Below, piece after piece: positions 31,581 to 37,746 of a stretch of DNA of 37,746 nucleotides (position 1 is the stretch's first letter; the number at the start of each line of letters is the position of its first letter). The translations under genes and the position numbers were made by a program. The notes under the pieces are model-generated. The model was given only the letters and a program-made list of their open reading frames with translations, ran no database searches and was not told the DNA's origin. Source of the stretch: an uncultured Bacilli bacterium (lineage in GTDB: Bacteria; Bacillota_I; Bacilli_A; RF39; UBA660); NCBI GenBank assembly GCA_944359015.1, contig CALVSK010000006.1, positions 1 to 37,746 of the forward strand, given 5' to 3'.

Positions 31581-32915
31581 TTCTTTTATAAATTCAGATT
31601 TGCCAAAAATAGGTGTTAGTATATATACATAATTTTTAGTTCTAGTAAGTGCTACATAAAATAATCTTCTTTCTTCAGCATATAAAATGTTTTGGTCAAT
31701 GGGATGAATTTTATTTAAAATTTCATTATTTATTTTATTGGGAAAACCATTTATTTTATTAGTCATATTTATTAATATTATATTATTCGCTTCTAATCCT
31801 TTAGCAGAATGTACGGTTAAATAATTTAAATTTTTATTGTTACTAAATTTGAATATATCATTATTGTTTCTTCCTAATACTAATAAATCATTATTTTCAT
31901 TATTTAATTTTTTGTATAATTTATTAAATGCTTTTTTAGGATTAATGTAATAAATATATTTAATTGGCTTTTTAATATGTTTTTTACTTATAAGTTCTTT
32001 TTTTATTTGATTTTTATTTTTCATTATAAATTTTGTACTTATGTTTATTAATTCTTGAGAATTTCTATATGTATGAGTTAATTTTAATACTTGACAATGA
32101 GGAATTATATTTGCAAAATTTAAAAATATACTTAAATTACAGCCAGAAAAATGATAAATTGATTGATAGTCATCACCAACTGCAAAAATAAATGCATTAT
32201 TTATTTTTCTAACTTTATTAATTAAATTGAATCTAATTTGTGATGTATCTTGAAATTCATCAATTATTATATATTTATAGTTTGTTGGTTTATTAATTAT
32301 TTCTGTTGCTTTTATTATTAAAGTATCGAAATCATAACTATTAGTTGATAATAATTCTGTTTCATATATATTTAATATTATGTAAGTATATTTTATTAAA
32401 AATTTATTGTCATAATAAATTCTTTTTATTGTATTTTTATCTAAATTGTTAGTTTTATATATTTTAATTAATGAAATAATTGTATTTATAAAAATTTGAT
32501 ATTTAGTGGATTTTAAAAAAATATTATAATTACTTTCTTTAAAATATTTAAGTATTTCTTTTATATAATCTAAATTATTTAAACTATAAAAAAATTCATT
32601 AGTTATAAAATAAATATAATTGTCATTAACTAATTTATAATTAATATTATAATTTTTTAATATTTCAATTGCTAATTTGTGTATAGTTAATATTTTACAA
32701 TTATAGTCTATTTTCTTTTTTAAGTCTTCAACACTTTTATTTGTAAATGATAATACTAATATTTCTTCTGGTTGATAGTTTTTATGTTTTATTAAATATT
32801 CTATTTTATTAACAATTGTAAAAGTTTTGCCTGAACCAGCTCCGGCGATTAACAATATATTTCCATCTTTGGTTACTGCTTCTTGTTGTTCTTTATCTAG
32901 TTTTATTTTTTTCAT
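31563..32915 (-). CDS. Short UvrD/Rep-type superfamily 1 helicase
   Basis: The 450-residue protein keeps the SF1A core: Walker A LIAGAGSGKTFTIVNKIEYL (~residues 21-40), VLSFTNKSVEDLKKKI, the DExx box IIDEFQDTSQ (~residues 217-226), GDDYQSIYHFSGC, LTHTYRNSQEL, TVHSAKGLEANNIIL and VALTRTKNYVYIL at the end. It lacks the bulk of the 2B and C-terminal domains of UvrD or PcrA (normally 650-730 residues). No ribosome binding site is seen; a TATAAT box on the minus strand (32923-32928) lies only 7 nt before the ATG, so the mRNA may be leaderless. A role in DNA repair or recombination is inferred. Confidence 0.88.
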   Translation of the reverse strand: MKKIKLDKEQQEAVTKDGNILLIAGAGSGKTFTIVNKIEYLIKHKNYQPEEILVLSFTNKSVEDLKKKIDYNCKILTIHKLAIEILKNYNINYKLVNDNYIYFITNEFFYSLNNLDYIKEILKYFKESNYNIFLKSTKYQIFINTIISLIKIYKTNNLDKNTIKRIYYDNKFLIKYTYIILNIYETELLSTNSYDFDTLIIKATEIINKPTNYKYIIIDEFQDTSQIRFNLINKVRKINNAFIFAVGDDYQSIYHFSGCNLSIFLNFANIIPHCQVLKLTHTYRNSQELINISTKFIMKNKNQIKKELISKKHIKKPIKYIYYINPKKAFNKLYKKLNNENNDLLVLGRNNNDIFKFSNNKNLNYLTVHSAKGLEANNIILINMTNKINGFPNKINNEILNKIHPIDQNILYAEERRLFYVALTRTKNYVYILTPIFGKSEFIKEIKKYR

Positions 32916-32939
32916 AGGCTTTATTATAATTAATTTGTA

Positions 32940-32968
32940 TTGCTTAAATTAAAAAAATTTGTTATATT
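32940..32968 (+). promoter_or_regulatory. Promoter of small RNA 1
   Basis: TTGCTT (32940-32945), spacer of 17 and TATATT (32963-32968). The spacer is identical to that of the promoter at 33293. Confidence 0.65.
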
Positions 32969-32974
32969 ATAAAT

Positions 32975-33053
32975 GTAAGTGTTACCCCTAGTGGATAATG
33001 CCTGCATTTTTGTTGCAGACACTATACCTGAACAAGGCTAGTGTCTATTTTTT
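32975..33053 (+). ncRNA. Predicted small RNA 1, antisense to the 3' end of the peptide gene
   Basis: A ~79-nt unit runs from its own promoter to a terminator: AGACACTA (33017-33024) with TAGTGTCT (33039-33046), 14-nt loop and six T's. A second hairpin, CTGCA/TGCAG, precedes it. No open reading frame with a ribosome binding site is present. The unit is convergent with the peptide gene at 33052-33123, touches its stop codon, and would base-pair with its 3' UTR. Confidence 0.6.
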
Positions 33054-33123
33054 ATATTAACCGTAATATAATTACAAGTAACATAATTATGATTAATAAA
33101 AGAAATCTTCTTTCTTCTTTCAT
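33052..33123 (-). CDS. 23-residue hydrophobic peptide, candidate type I toxin
   Basis: The ORF starts with MKEERRF and continues with an almost unbroken run of Leu, Ile, Val and Met (residues 8-20), then RLI and a TAA stop. One membrane-spanning helix with a charged N-terminus is expected. A perfect ribosome binding site AAAGGAGG (33131-33138 on the minus strand) is 7 nt before the ATG. A minus-strand promoter lies ~95 bp upstream. The long leader contains CCTGCTTT, which can pair with the ribosome binding site at 7 of 8 positions and could hide it. Flanking antisense small RNAs suggest a type I toxin-antitoxin locus. The sequence is unlike Fst, TxpA or Ldr as I know them. Toxicity is untested. 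Confidence 0.6.
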   Translation of the reverse strand: MKEERRFLLLIIIMLLVIILRLI

Positions 33124-33154
33124 CTCTTTGCCTCCTTTTATCCAAAACCCCCAT

Positions 33155-33195
33155 AAAGAGTAGTCATAGATTACTCAGATTTAAAGCAGGCACTA
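33155..33195. repeat. 41-nt repeat, copy in the peptide mRNA leader
   Basis: The plus-strand sequence here matches 33325-33365 at 37 of 41 positions. Because the peptide mRNA is read from the minus strand, small RNA 2 is complementary to this part of its 5' UTR. It contains the hairpin GAGTAGT/ATTACTC. Confidence 0.8.
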
Positions 33196-33218
33196 CCACA
33201 AGTAGGTAACAGTTAAAT

Positions 33219-33247
33219 ATTTTAAATATAAAATTATATAATTACAA
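33219..33247 (-). promoter_or_regulatory. Promoter of the hydrophobic peptide mRNA
   Basis: On the minus strand TTGTAA (33242-33247), 17 bp and TAAAAT (33219-33224). Transcription would start near 33212, giving an ~89-nt leader. Confidence 0.55.
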
Positions 33248-33292
33248 GAAATATCGCTCGTAAAGTTTCGACAAAAAATATGAGTAAAATAA

Positions 33293-33321
33293 TTGTTTAA
33301 ATTAAAAAAATTTGTTATCTT
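33293..33321 (+). promoter_or_regulatory. Promoter of small RNA 2
   Basis: TTGTTT (33293-33298), 17 bp and TATCTT (33316-33321); near-identical over ~30 bp to the promoter of small RNA 1. Confidence 0.6.
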
Positions 33322-33327
33322 ATAAAA

Positions 33328-33394
33328 GAGTAGTAATAGATTACTCAGAATTAAAGTGGGCACTATACTTGAACAAAGCTAGTGTCTATTTTTA
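33328..33394 (+). ncRNA. Predicted small RNA 2, complementary to the peptide mRNA leader
   Basis: A ~67-nt unit begins with hairpin GAGTAGT/ATTACTC (33328-33346) and ends with terminator GGCACTA (33359-33365) / TAGTGTC (33380-33386) plus T's. The 41-nt segment 33325-33365 is a near-copy of 33155-33195, so the RNA can pair with the 5' UTR of the peptide mRNA. The terminator and flank are almost identical to those of small RNA 1, so it could also pair with sequence just past the peptide stop codon. No peptide with a ribosome binding site is present. Confidence 0.6.
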
Positions 33395-33491
33395 TATTAG
33401 ATAATTTAGTTGAATAAATAAACTTTTTTATAATAACGTAATACATTAAATTAACCTAATTAAAATGGGGGTTTTCAATTAAAAAAAAATG

Positions 33492-33500
33492 TGTTATAAT
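33492..33500 (+). promoter_or_regulatory. Extended -10 promoter of the rimP-nusA operon
   Basis: TGTTATAAT fits TGnTATAAT, giving a start near 33507 and a ~54-nt leader. Confidence 0.65.
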
Positions 33501-33515
33501 GTATTTGCAATTTTT

Positions 33516-33540
33516 AAGTGGGCAGAAATTCCCACTTTTA
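33516..33540 (+). promoter_or_regulatory. Leader hairpin before rimP, possible attenuator
   Basis: AAGTGGG (33516-33522) pairs perfectly with CCCACTT (33531-33537) around an 8-nt loop and is followed by TTTATTATTA. It is a weak intrinsic terminator or a 5' stabilising hairpin. Confidence 0.5.
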
Positions 33541-33560
33541 TTATTAGTTATGGAGGCGTT

Positions 33561-33812
33561 ATGGAAAAAAAGTTAGAAGAATTAAAATTAGAATTACAAA
33601 AAGTATTGGAAAAAGAAGAAATTATTGTTGATGATGTTACTTATGAAAAGAAAGGTAAATATAATTTTTTGACAATTACTTTAGATAAAATTGGGGGCAT
33701 TGACTTAGAAACTATTGTTGATGCTACTAAAATTGTAGATAAAGTTGTTGATAAGGCCAATATAACTGATGATAGTTTTATAATGGATGTTATAAGTAAG
33801 GAAAGAGGTTAG
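33561..33812 (+). CDS. rimP: RimP-like ribosome maturation factor, N-terminal domain only
   Basis: The start at 33561 has GGAGGCG just upstream; a longer in-frame reading from 33489 overlaps the promoter. The 84-residue protein matches the N-terminal domain of RimP (DDVTYEKKGKYNFLTITLDK, then GGIDLETIVDATKIVDKVVD). RimP is normally ~150 residues, with the domain junction SPGxxRPL and a C-terminal SH3-like domain. Here the protein ends at DVISKERG, at that junction. No frameshifted remainder is visible because nusA starts 3 bp later. RimP helps mature the 30S subunit, and its place before nusA supports the call. Confidence 0.85.
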   Translation: MEKKLEELKLELQKVLEKEEIIVDDVTYEKKGKYNFLTITLDKIGGIDLETIVDATKIVDKVVDKANITDDSFIMDVISKERG

Positions 33813-33814
33813 TT

Positions 33815-34927
33815 ATGAAAAGTAAAGATTTAATAAAAGCAATTGATGCTTTAGTTGTAGAAAAAAACATTAGTCCAGATATAATATTTGAAGCATTGCA
33901 ATTAGCACTTCAAACAGCATACAAGAAAAATTTTAATTCTAAAACAAATGTTAAAGTTGATATTAATAGAGAAACTGGAGATATTAAAGTTTATTCTTAT
34001 TTAGTAGTTGTTGATGAGTATGATGATGGTAAAGAAGAAGTAGATGAAGAAGGAAATGTTAAAAAAATTGAACCTAAAATAAATAGAGATGCTCAAATAC
34101 TTTTAGAAGATGCTAGAAAGTTAGTTCCTAATATTGAAGTTGGAGAAACTATTGAAGAAGAAGTTACTCCAGCAGATTTTGGTCGGGTTGCAGCAGGTAC
34201 TGCTAAACAAGTTGTTATGCAAAAAATAAGAGAAGCTGAAAAAGCAAGTGTTATTAATGAATTTGCTGATAAACAAGATGAATTAATGATTGGTATGGTT
34301 GCTTTGGAAGACCAAAATAATTATTATATAGATTTAGGTAGAACTAGAGGAATATTACCTAAAAAAGATATTATTCCTGGAGAGAAAATAGTAATGGGCT
34401 CAAATATTAAAGTATATATTACTAAAGTTGAAAATGGTCCAAAAGGCCCAATTATTAAATTATCAAGAAGAAATTATGGTTTTGTAAAAAGATTATTTGA
34501 ACATGAAATACCAGAAGTTGCTAATGGAATAATAATTTTACAAGCAGTTGTTAGAGAACCAGGTATTCGTAGTAAAGTTGCTGTTTATTCAACTAATGAT
34601 AGAATTGATGCAATTGGTTCTTGTATTGGAGAAAAAGGTTCTAGAATTGCAGGTATTTTGAAAGAATTGAATGGTGAAAGAATTGATATTGTACCATTTA
34701 GTGAAAATCCAGAAGAATTTATTAAAAATGCTATGACTCCAGCTAAAGATGTTATTGTTAGTATAACTGATATGGAAAAACATGAAGCTTTAGTTGTTGT
34801 AAATGAAGATAATTTATCACTTGCTATTGGAAAAAAAGGAAGCAATATTAAACTTGCTAGTAGATTAACTAAATATAAGTTAGAAATTAAAACTATGGAA
34901 GAAATTAATAAGGCAGGAAATAATTAA
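33815..34927 (+). CDS. nusA: Transcription termination/antitermination factor NusA
   Basis: The 370-residue protein has the N-terminal polymerase-binding domain (residues ~1-125), S1 domain (~135-200, with IDLGRTRGILPKKDIIPGE), KH1 (IGSCIGEKGSRIAGILKELN, ~residues 268-287) and KH2 (NLSLAIGKKGSNIKLASRL). It has no acidic repeats at the C-terminus, as usual in Firmicutes. NusA binds RNA polymerase and modulates pausing and termination. It starts 3 bp after rimP and overlaps ylxR by 1 bp. Confidence 0.97.
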   Translation: MKSKDLIKAIDALVVEKNISPDIIFEALQLALQTAYKKNFNSKTNVKVDINRETGDIKVYSYLVVVDEYDDGKEEVDEEGNVKKIEPKINRDAQILLEDARKLVPNIEVGETIEEEVTPADFGRVAAGTAKQVVMQKIREAEKASVINEFADKQDELMIGMVALEDQNNYYIDLGRTRGILPKKDIIPGEKIVMGSNIKVYITKVENGPKGPIIKLSRRNYGFVKRLFEHEIPEVANGIIILQAVVREPGIRSKVAVYSTNDRIDAIGSCIGEKGSRIAGILKELNGERIDIVPFSENPEEFIKNAMTPAKDVIVSITDMEKHEALVVVNEDNLSLAIGKKGSNIKLASRLTKYKLEIKTMEEINKAGNN

Positions 34928-35196
34928 TGAAAGTAAAAAAAATTCCTATGAGGAGTTGTGTAATTAGTCATGAAAAATTACCTAAAAAAGAATTAGTTAG
35001 AGTTTTAAGAACTCCAGATAAAAATGTAATAGTAGATTTAAGTGGTAAATGTAATGGTAGAGGGGCTTATTTAAAAAAAGATATTGAAGTAATAGAAAAA
35101 GCAAGAAAAAGTAAAGTTTTGAATAAAATTTTAGAGGTAGAAATACCTGATAATGTATATGAGGAGTTAATTAATATAGTAAATAATAACGAATAA
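34927..35196 (+). CDS. ylxR: YlxR (RnpM) family RNA-binding protein
   Basis: The 89-residue protein matches DUF448/YlxR: MRSCVISHEKLPKKELVRVL near the N-terminus and VDLSGKCNGRGAYLKKD in the middle. YlxR is an RNA-binding protein reported to affect RNase P activity. It overlaps nusA by one base (TAATG). The small L7Ae-like gene (ylxQ) that often follows it is absent here; infB comes next. Confidence 0.93.
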   Translation: MKVKKIPMRSCVISHEKLPKKELVRVLRTPDKNVIVDLSGKCNGRGAYLKKDIEVIEKARKSKVLNKILEVEIPDNVYEELINIVNNNE

Positions 35197-35218
35197 AAAA
35201 AGAAAGGAAAGTGATAAT

Positions 35219-37336
35219 ATGACAGTTAGTGAATATGCTAAAGATGTTAATTTGTCAGTAGCAGAAGTTTTAAAAAAATGTAAGGAATTAGGTATTAAAG
35301 TAAATAATGCTAATGATTTATTAAATGATGATGATATTATTATGTTAGATAATACAATTAATTTAATAAGTACTGATGATGAAATAACATTTGAAGAAGA
35401 AGATGATATTGATGATAAAGTTGATGAAATATTAACTTCTAGTTCTTTTGATAAAAATATGAAAGAAAGTAAAAGTATTCAAAAGTTAAAAAAGAAAGAT
35501 AATAGTAAAAATGAATTTAATATTCTAAAAAAAGAAATGTATAAACATAAGAATAAATTAATGAGTAATAAAACTGATGAAAATATTGTTTTATATAAAA
35601 ATGATATGACTGTTGGAGAACTTGCTAATGTTTTAAACGTTGGTGGTACTGATATAATTAAAAAATTAATGAGTTTAGGTTTAATGGTTAATATTAATCA
35701 AACTATTGATTTTGAAAATGCAGAGATTATTGCTCTTGATTATGGTAAAACATTAAAAAGAGAAGAAACTCAAGATGTAGCTAATTTTGAAGAATATGAA
35801 ATTATAGATAAAGAAGAAGATTTAGTAAAAAGACCACCAATTGTTACTATAATGGGACATGTTGACCATGGAAAAACTACTTTACTTGATTATATTAGAC
35901 ATACGCATGTTGTATCTCAAGAATTTGGTGGTATTACACAACATATTGGGGCTTATCAAACTAAATATCAAGATGAATTAATAACTTTTATAGATACTCC
36001 AGGACATGCTGCTTTTACAGAAATGCGAGCAAGAGGGGCTAGTGTTACAGATATTGTTATTATAATTGTGGCTGCAGATGATGGGGTAAAACCTCAAACT
36101 AAAGAAGCAATTGACCATGCTAAAAGTGCTAATGTTCCAATAATTGTTGCTGTTAATAAAATTGATAAACCAGATGCTAATATAGATAGAGTTTTAACAG
36201 AAATGAATGAAGCTGGTATTACACCTGAGGCGTGGGGTGGAGATGTGCCATTTATAAATATTTCTGCTGTAACAGGTGAAGGTATAGATTTATTGTTAGA
36301 AACTATTTTGACTGTGGCAGAAGTTAATGAATTTAAAGCTAATCCAAATAGATATGCTGTTGGAGCAGTAATTGAATCAAGATTAGATAAAAATGTTGGA
36401 GGTATTGCTTCTTTCTTAATCCAAAATGGTACTTTAAGAATAGGAGACCCAATAGTTGTTGGAACTAGTTATGCTAAAGTAAGAACTATGAAAAATGATT
36501 GTGGTGAATCTATTGCCTTTGCTGGACCATCAACTCCAGTTGAAATAACTGGTTTAACTAAAAATCCATCAGCTGGTGATAAATTTATGGCTTTTGAAAC
36601 TGAAGCGGAAGCTAAAAGTATTGCTTTAAAAAGAGAAAATTTATTGAAAATGAATGAAGGTAAACAAAAAAGAGTTTCTCTAGATGATTTATTTGCAGCG
36701 GTTGATTCTGGTAGTAAAGAAATTAATATAGTATTAAAAGCAGATGTTAGAGGTAGTGAAGAAGCAGTTAAAAATGCTTTAGAAAAAATAACGGAATCTG
36801 GTGTAAAAGTTAAAGTTATTCGTAGTGGTATTGGGGCTATTACAGAATCTGATGTTGTTTTAGCATCAGCTTCAAATGCTATTATTATTGGATTTAATGT
36901 TATTGCATCTAATAATGCAAAAGAAATTGCTAAAGATAATAATATTGATATTAGATTGTATACAATTATTTATAAATTAGTTGAAGATATTGAAGATGCT
37001 ATTAATGGTTTATTAGAACCTGAGTATGAAGAAAAAGTATTAGGTAGTGCTGAAGTAAGAAAATTATTTAAATTTTCAAAAATTGGAAATATTGCGGGTT
37101 CTTATATTACTGATGGTGTTGTTAAAAACAATGCTTTAGCTAGAGTTATTAGAGATGGAATTATAATTGCAAGTGATGATAAAATCGCTTCATTACAAAG
37201 AGAAAAAGATAATGCTAAAGAAGTTAAAAAAGGTTTTGAATGTGGTATTACTTTGGAAAAATTTAATGATTTTAAAGAAGGAGATGTAATAGAAGTATAT
37301 GAAATGTTAGAGGTGAAGAAAAATGCCAAGTCATAA
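35219..37336 (+). CDS. infB: Translation initiation factor IF-2
   Basis: The 705-residue GTPase places initiator tRNA on the 30S subunit. It has the N-terminal IF2_N domain (residues ~1-50), an acidic/Lys linker, a second IF2_N domain ([20 protein letters not shown]), then the G domain with [15 protein letters not shown] (~residues 217-231), DTPGHAAF and NKIDKPDAN. Domains II, III and IV follow to the C-terminus. AGGAAAGTG precedes the ATG. The last 14 bp overlap rbfA. Confidence 0.98.
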   Translation: MTVSEYAKDVNLSVAEVLKKCKELGIKVNNANDLLNDDDIIMLDNTINLISTDDEITFEEEDDIDDKVDEILTSSSFDKNMKESKSIQKLKKKDNSKNEFNILKKEMYKHKNKLMSNKTDENIVLYKNDMTVGELANVLNVGGTDIIKKLMSLGLMVNINQTIDFENAEIIALDYGKTLKREETQDVANFEEYEIIDKEEDLVKRPPIVTIMGHVDHGKTTLLDYIRHTHVVSQEFGGITQHIGAYQTKYQDELITFIDTPGHAAFTEMRARGASVTDIVIIIVAADDGVKPQTKEAIDHAKSANVPIIVAVNKIDKPDANIDRVLTEMNEAGITPEAWGGDVPFINISAVTGEGIDLLLETILTVAEVNEFKANPNRYAVGAVIESRLDKNVGGIASFLIQNGTLRIGDPIVVGTSYAKVRTMKNDCGESIAFAGPSTPVEITGLTKNPSAGDKFMAFETEAEAKSIALKRENLLKMNEGKQKRVSLDDLFAAVDSGSKEINIVLKADVRGSEEAVKNALEKITESGVKVKVIRSGIGAITESDVVLASASNAIIIGFNVIASNNAKEIAKDNNIDIRLYTIIYKLVEDIEDAINGLLEPEYEEKVLGSAEVRKLFKFSKIGNIAGSYITDGVVKNNALARVIRDGIIIASDDKIASLQREKDNAKEVKKGFECGITLEKFNDFKEGDVIEVYEMLEVKKNAKS

Positions 37337-37658
37337 AATTGAAAGAATTGCTTCTGATATTTCAAGACATATTAGTGATATTTTAGCAAATGAAGCTGAT
37401 TCTTTACTTCTTAAAACAATTACTATTACTGGTTGTACTGTTACTAATGATTTAAGTTTTTGTAAAGTTTACTTTACTTCACTTTCTGATTTAGATAAAA
37501 AAACTTTAGAAAAAGAATTAAATGATGCTTCATCTTATATAAGAGGAGAAGTAAGTAAAAGAGTTGATATTAGACATACTCCAGAAATAAAGTTTATTTA
37601 TGATGAATCAATTCAATATGGTAAAAAAATTGATGATATAATTAATTCATTAAATTAA
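37323..37658 (+). CDS. rbfA: Ribosome-binding factor A
   Basis: The 111-residue protein matches Rbf[19 protein letters not shown] at the start, a KH-like centre (ITITGCTVTNDLSFCKVYFT) and RVDIRHTPEIKFIYDES near the end. RbfA is needed for late 16S rRNA processing on the 30S subunit. GAGGTG lies before the ATG inside infB, and the genes overlap by 14 bp, so it is translationally coupled. Confidence 0.95.
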   Translation: MPSHKIERIASDISRHISDILANEADSLLLKTITITGCTVTNDLSFCKVYFTSLSDLDKKTLEKELNDASSYIRGEVSKRVDIRHTPEIKFIYDESIQYGKKIDDIINSLN

Positions 37659-37687
37659 ATATTAAGTTTTTTAGTTTAGGAGGTTTT

Positions 37688-37746
37688 ATGATAGAAATCG
37701 TAAGAGATAAATTGCCAAAAGAATATGAAAGGGTTGTTTTAGAAGA
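37688..37746 (+). CDS. Start of an unidentified gene (truncated by the window)
   Basis: A strong ribosome binding site TAGGAGG is followed by ATG at 37688, and the frame stays open for the remaining 59 bases (start MIEIVRDKLPKEYERVVLE). Too short to identify. The usual followers of rbfA (truB, ribF, a DHH phosphoesterase) do not obviously start this way. Confidence 0.6.
   Translation, partial: MIEIVRDKLPKEYERVVLE

Noticed and set aside
32940-33396. CRISPR array or simple tandem repeat
   Set aside because: Only two long repeat units occur, each with a promoter and a terminator; there are no short regular repeats with unique spacers and no cas genes.
33461-33480. Second, decayed copy of the peptide gene near ATGGGGGTTTT
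   Set aside because: It shares an 11-nt match with the peptide leader but has no ribosome binding site and no hydrophobic reading frame.
33489-33560. Longer N-terminus for RimP starting at 33489
   Set aside because: It overlaps the -10 box and the leader hairpin; GGAGGCG directly before ATG 33561 marks the true start.
1-37746. Mycoplasma-type code with TGA as Trp
   Set aside because: Several genes end in TGA (24261, 26262) at the natural length, and Trp is encoded by TGG throughout.

Overview
The window is a dense stretch of an extremely AT-rich, low-GC Gram-positive chromosome. TGA is used as a stop (the genes ending at 24261 and 26262) and Trp is encoded by TGG, so this is the standard bacterial code and not the Mycoplasma code. 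T-box leaders, the rimP-nusA-ylxR-infB-rbfA and infC-rpmI-rplT gene orders, DnaB/DnaI-type helicase loading, YolD/UmuC and a CotY/CotZ-like spore coat protein point to the class Bacilli. The compact genes, including several shortened or domain-poor versions (RimP, ThrRS, the UvrD-like helicase), suggest an uncultured host-associated lineage of the RF39/Erysipelotrichales type. That placement is an inference.

Layout. 1-4374: the 3' part of a large beta-helix/MucBP surface protein, a 150-bp inverted-repeat element, tRNA-Ala(UGC), a membrane-tethered HTH protein and a membrane-anchored thioredoxin-like protein. 4402-5823: tyrS behind an unusually short T-box. 5860-9858: a region with a holin-like protein, a Pro/Tyr-rich small protein, a SEDS (RodA/FtsW/SpoVE) protein, an orphan EIIB-like membrane protein, unknown proteins and a CotY/Z-like coat protein. 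Three of these genes have sporulation-sigma-like -10 boxes. 9913-14980: ylxM, an alpha/beta hydrolase and a wall operon (membrane-fused MurF, Ddl, D,D-carboxypeptidase). 15055-18400: dnaB, dnaI and two membrane proteins. 18387-20239, minus strand: a UmuC/YolD translesion module with a LexA-like box, plus a small HTH regulator. 20399-24261: a surface protein, a HerA-like ATPase and a hydrolase. 24258-26262: T-box-controlled thrS. 26339-27241: a solitary AbiEii-type nucleotidyltransferase. 27256-29110: infC-rpmI-rplT behind an L20-type attenuator, then rpsO behind a predicted pseudoknot. 29160-31551: pnp and a DUF1653 gene. 31563-32915, minus strand: a short UvrD-like helicase. 32940-33400: small-RNA and small-peptide locus. 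33561-37746: rimP-nusA-ylxR-infB-rbfA and the start of another gene.

The most interesting locus is 32940-33396. A 23-codon hydrophobic peptide with a perfect Shine-Dalgarno lies on the minus strand. It is flanked by two short plus-strand promoter-to-terminator units that share promoter and terminator sequence. One unit is antisense to the end of the peptide gene and what follows it. The other carries a 41-nt near-copy of the strand opposite the peptide's 5' UTR. The architecture resembles a type I toxin-antitoxin system of the Fst/par kind, with a peptide I do not recognise.

Other points of interest are an AUA start codon for infC, L20 fused to a Rho_N-like domain, RimP reduced to its N-terminal domain, an EIIB domain whose catalytic cysteine is displaced, three copies of a direct-repeat operator between divergent genes, and an IS-like element made only of its ends. 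All calls were made by reading the sequence; no database search was run.
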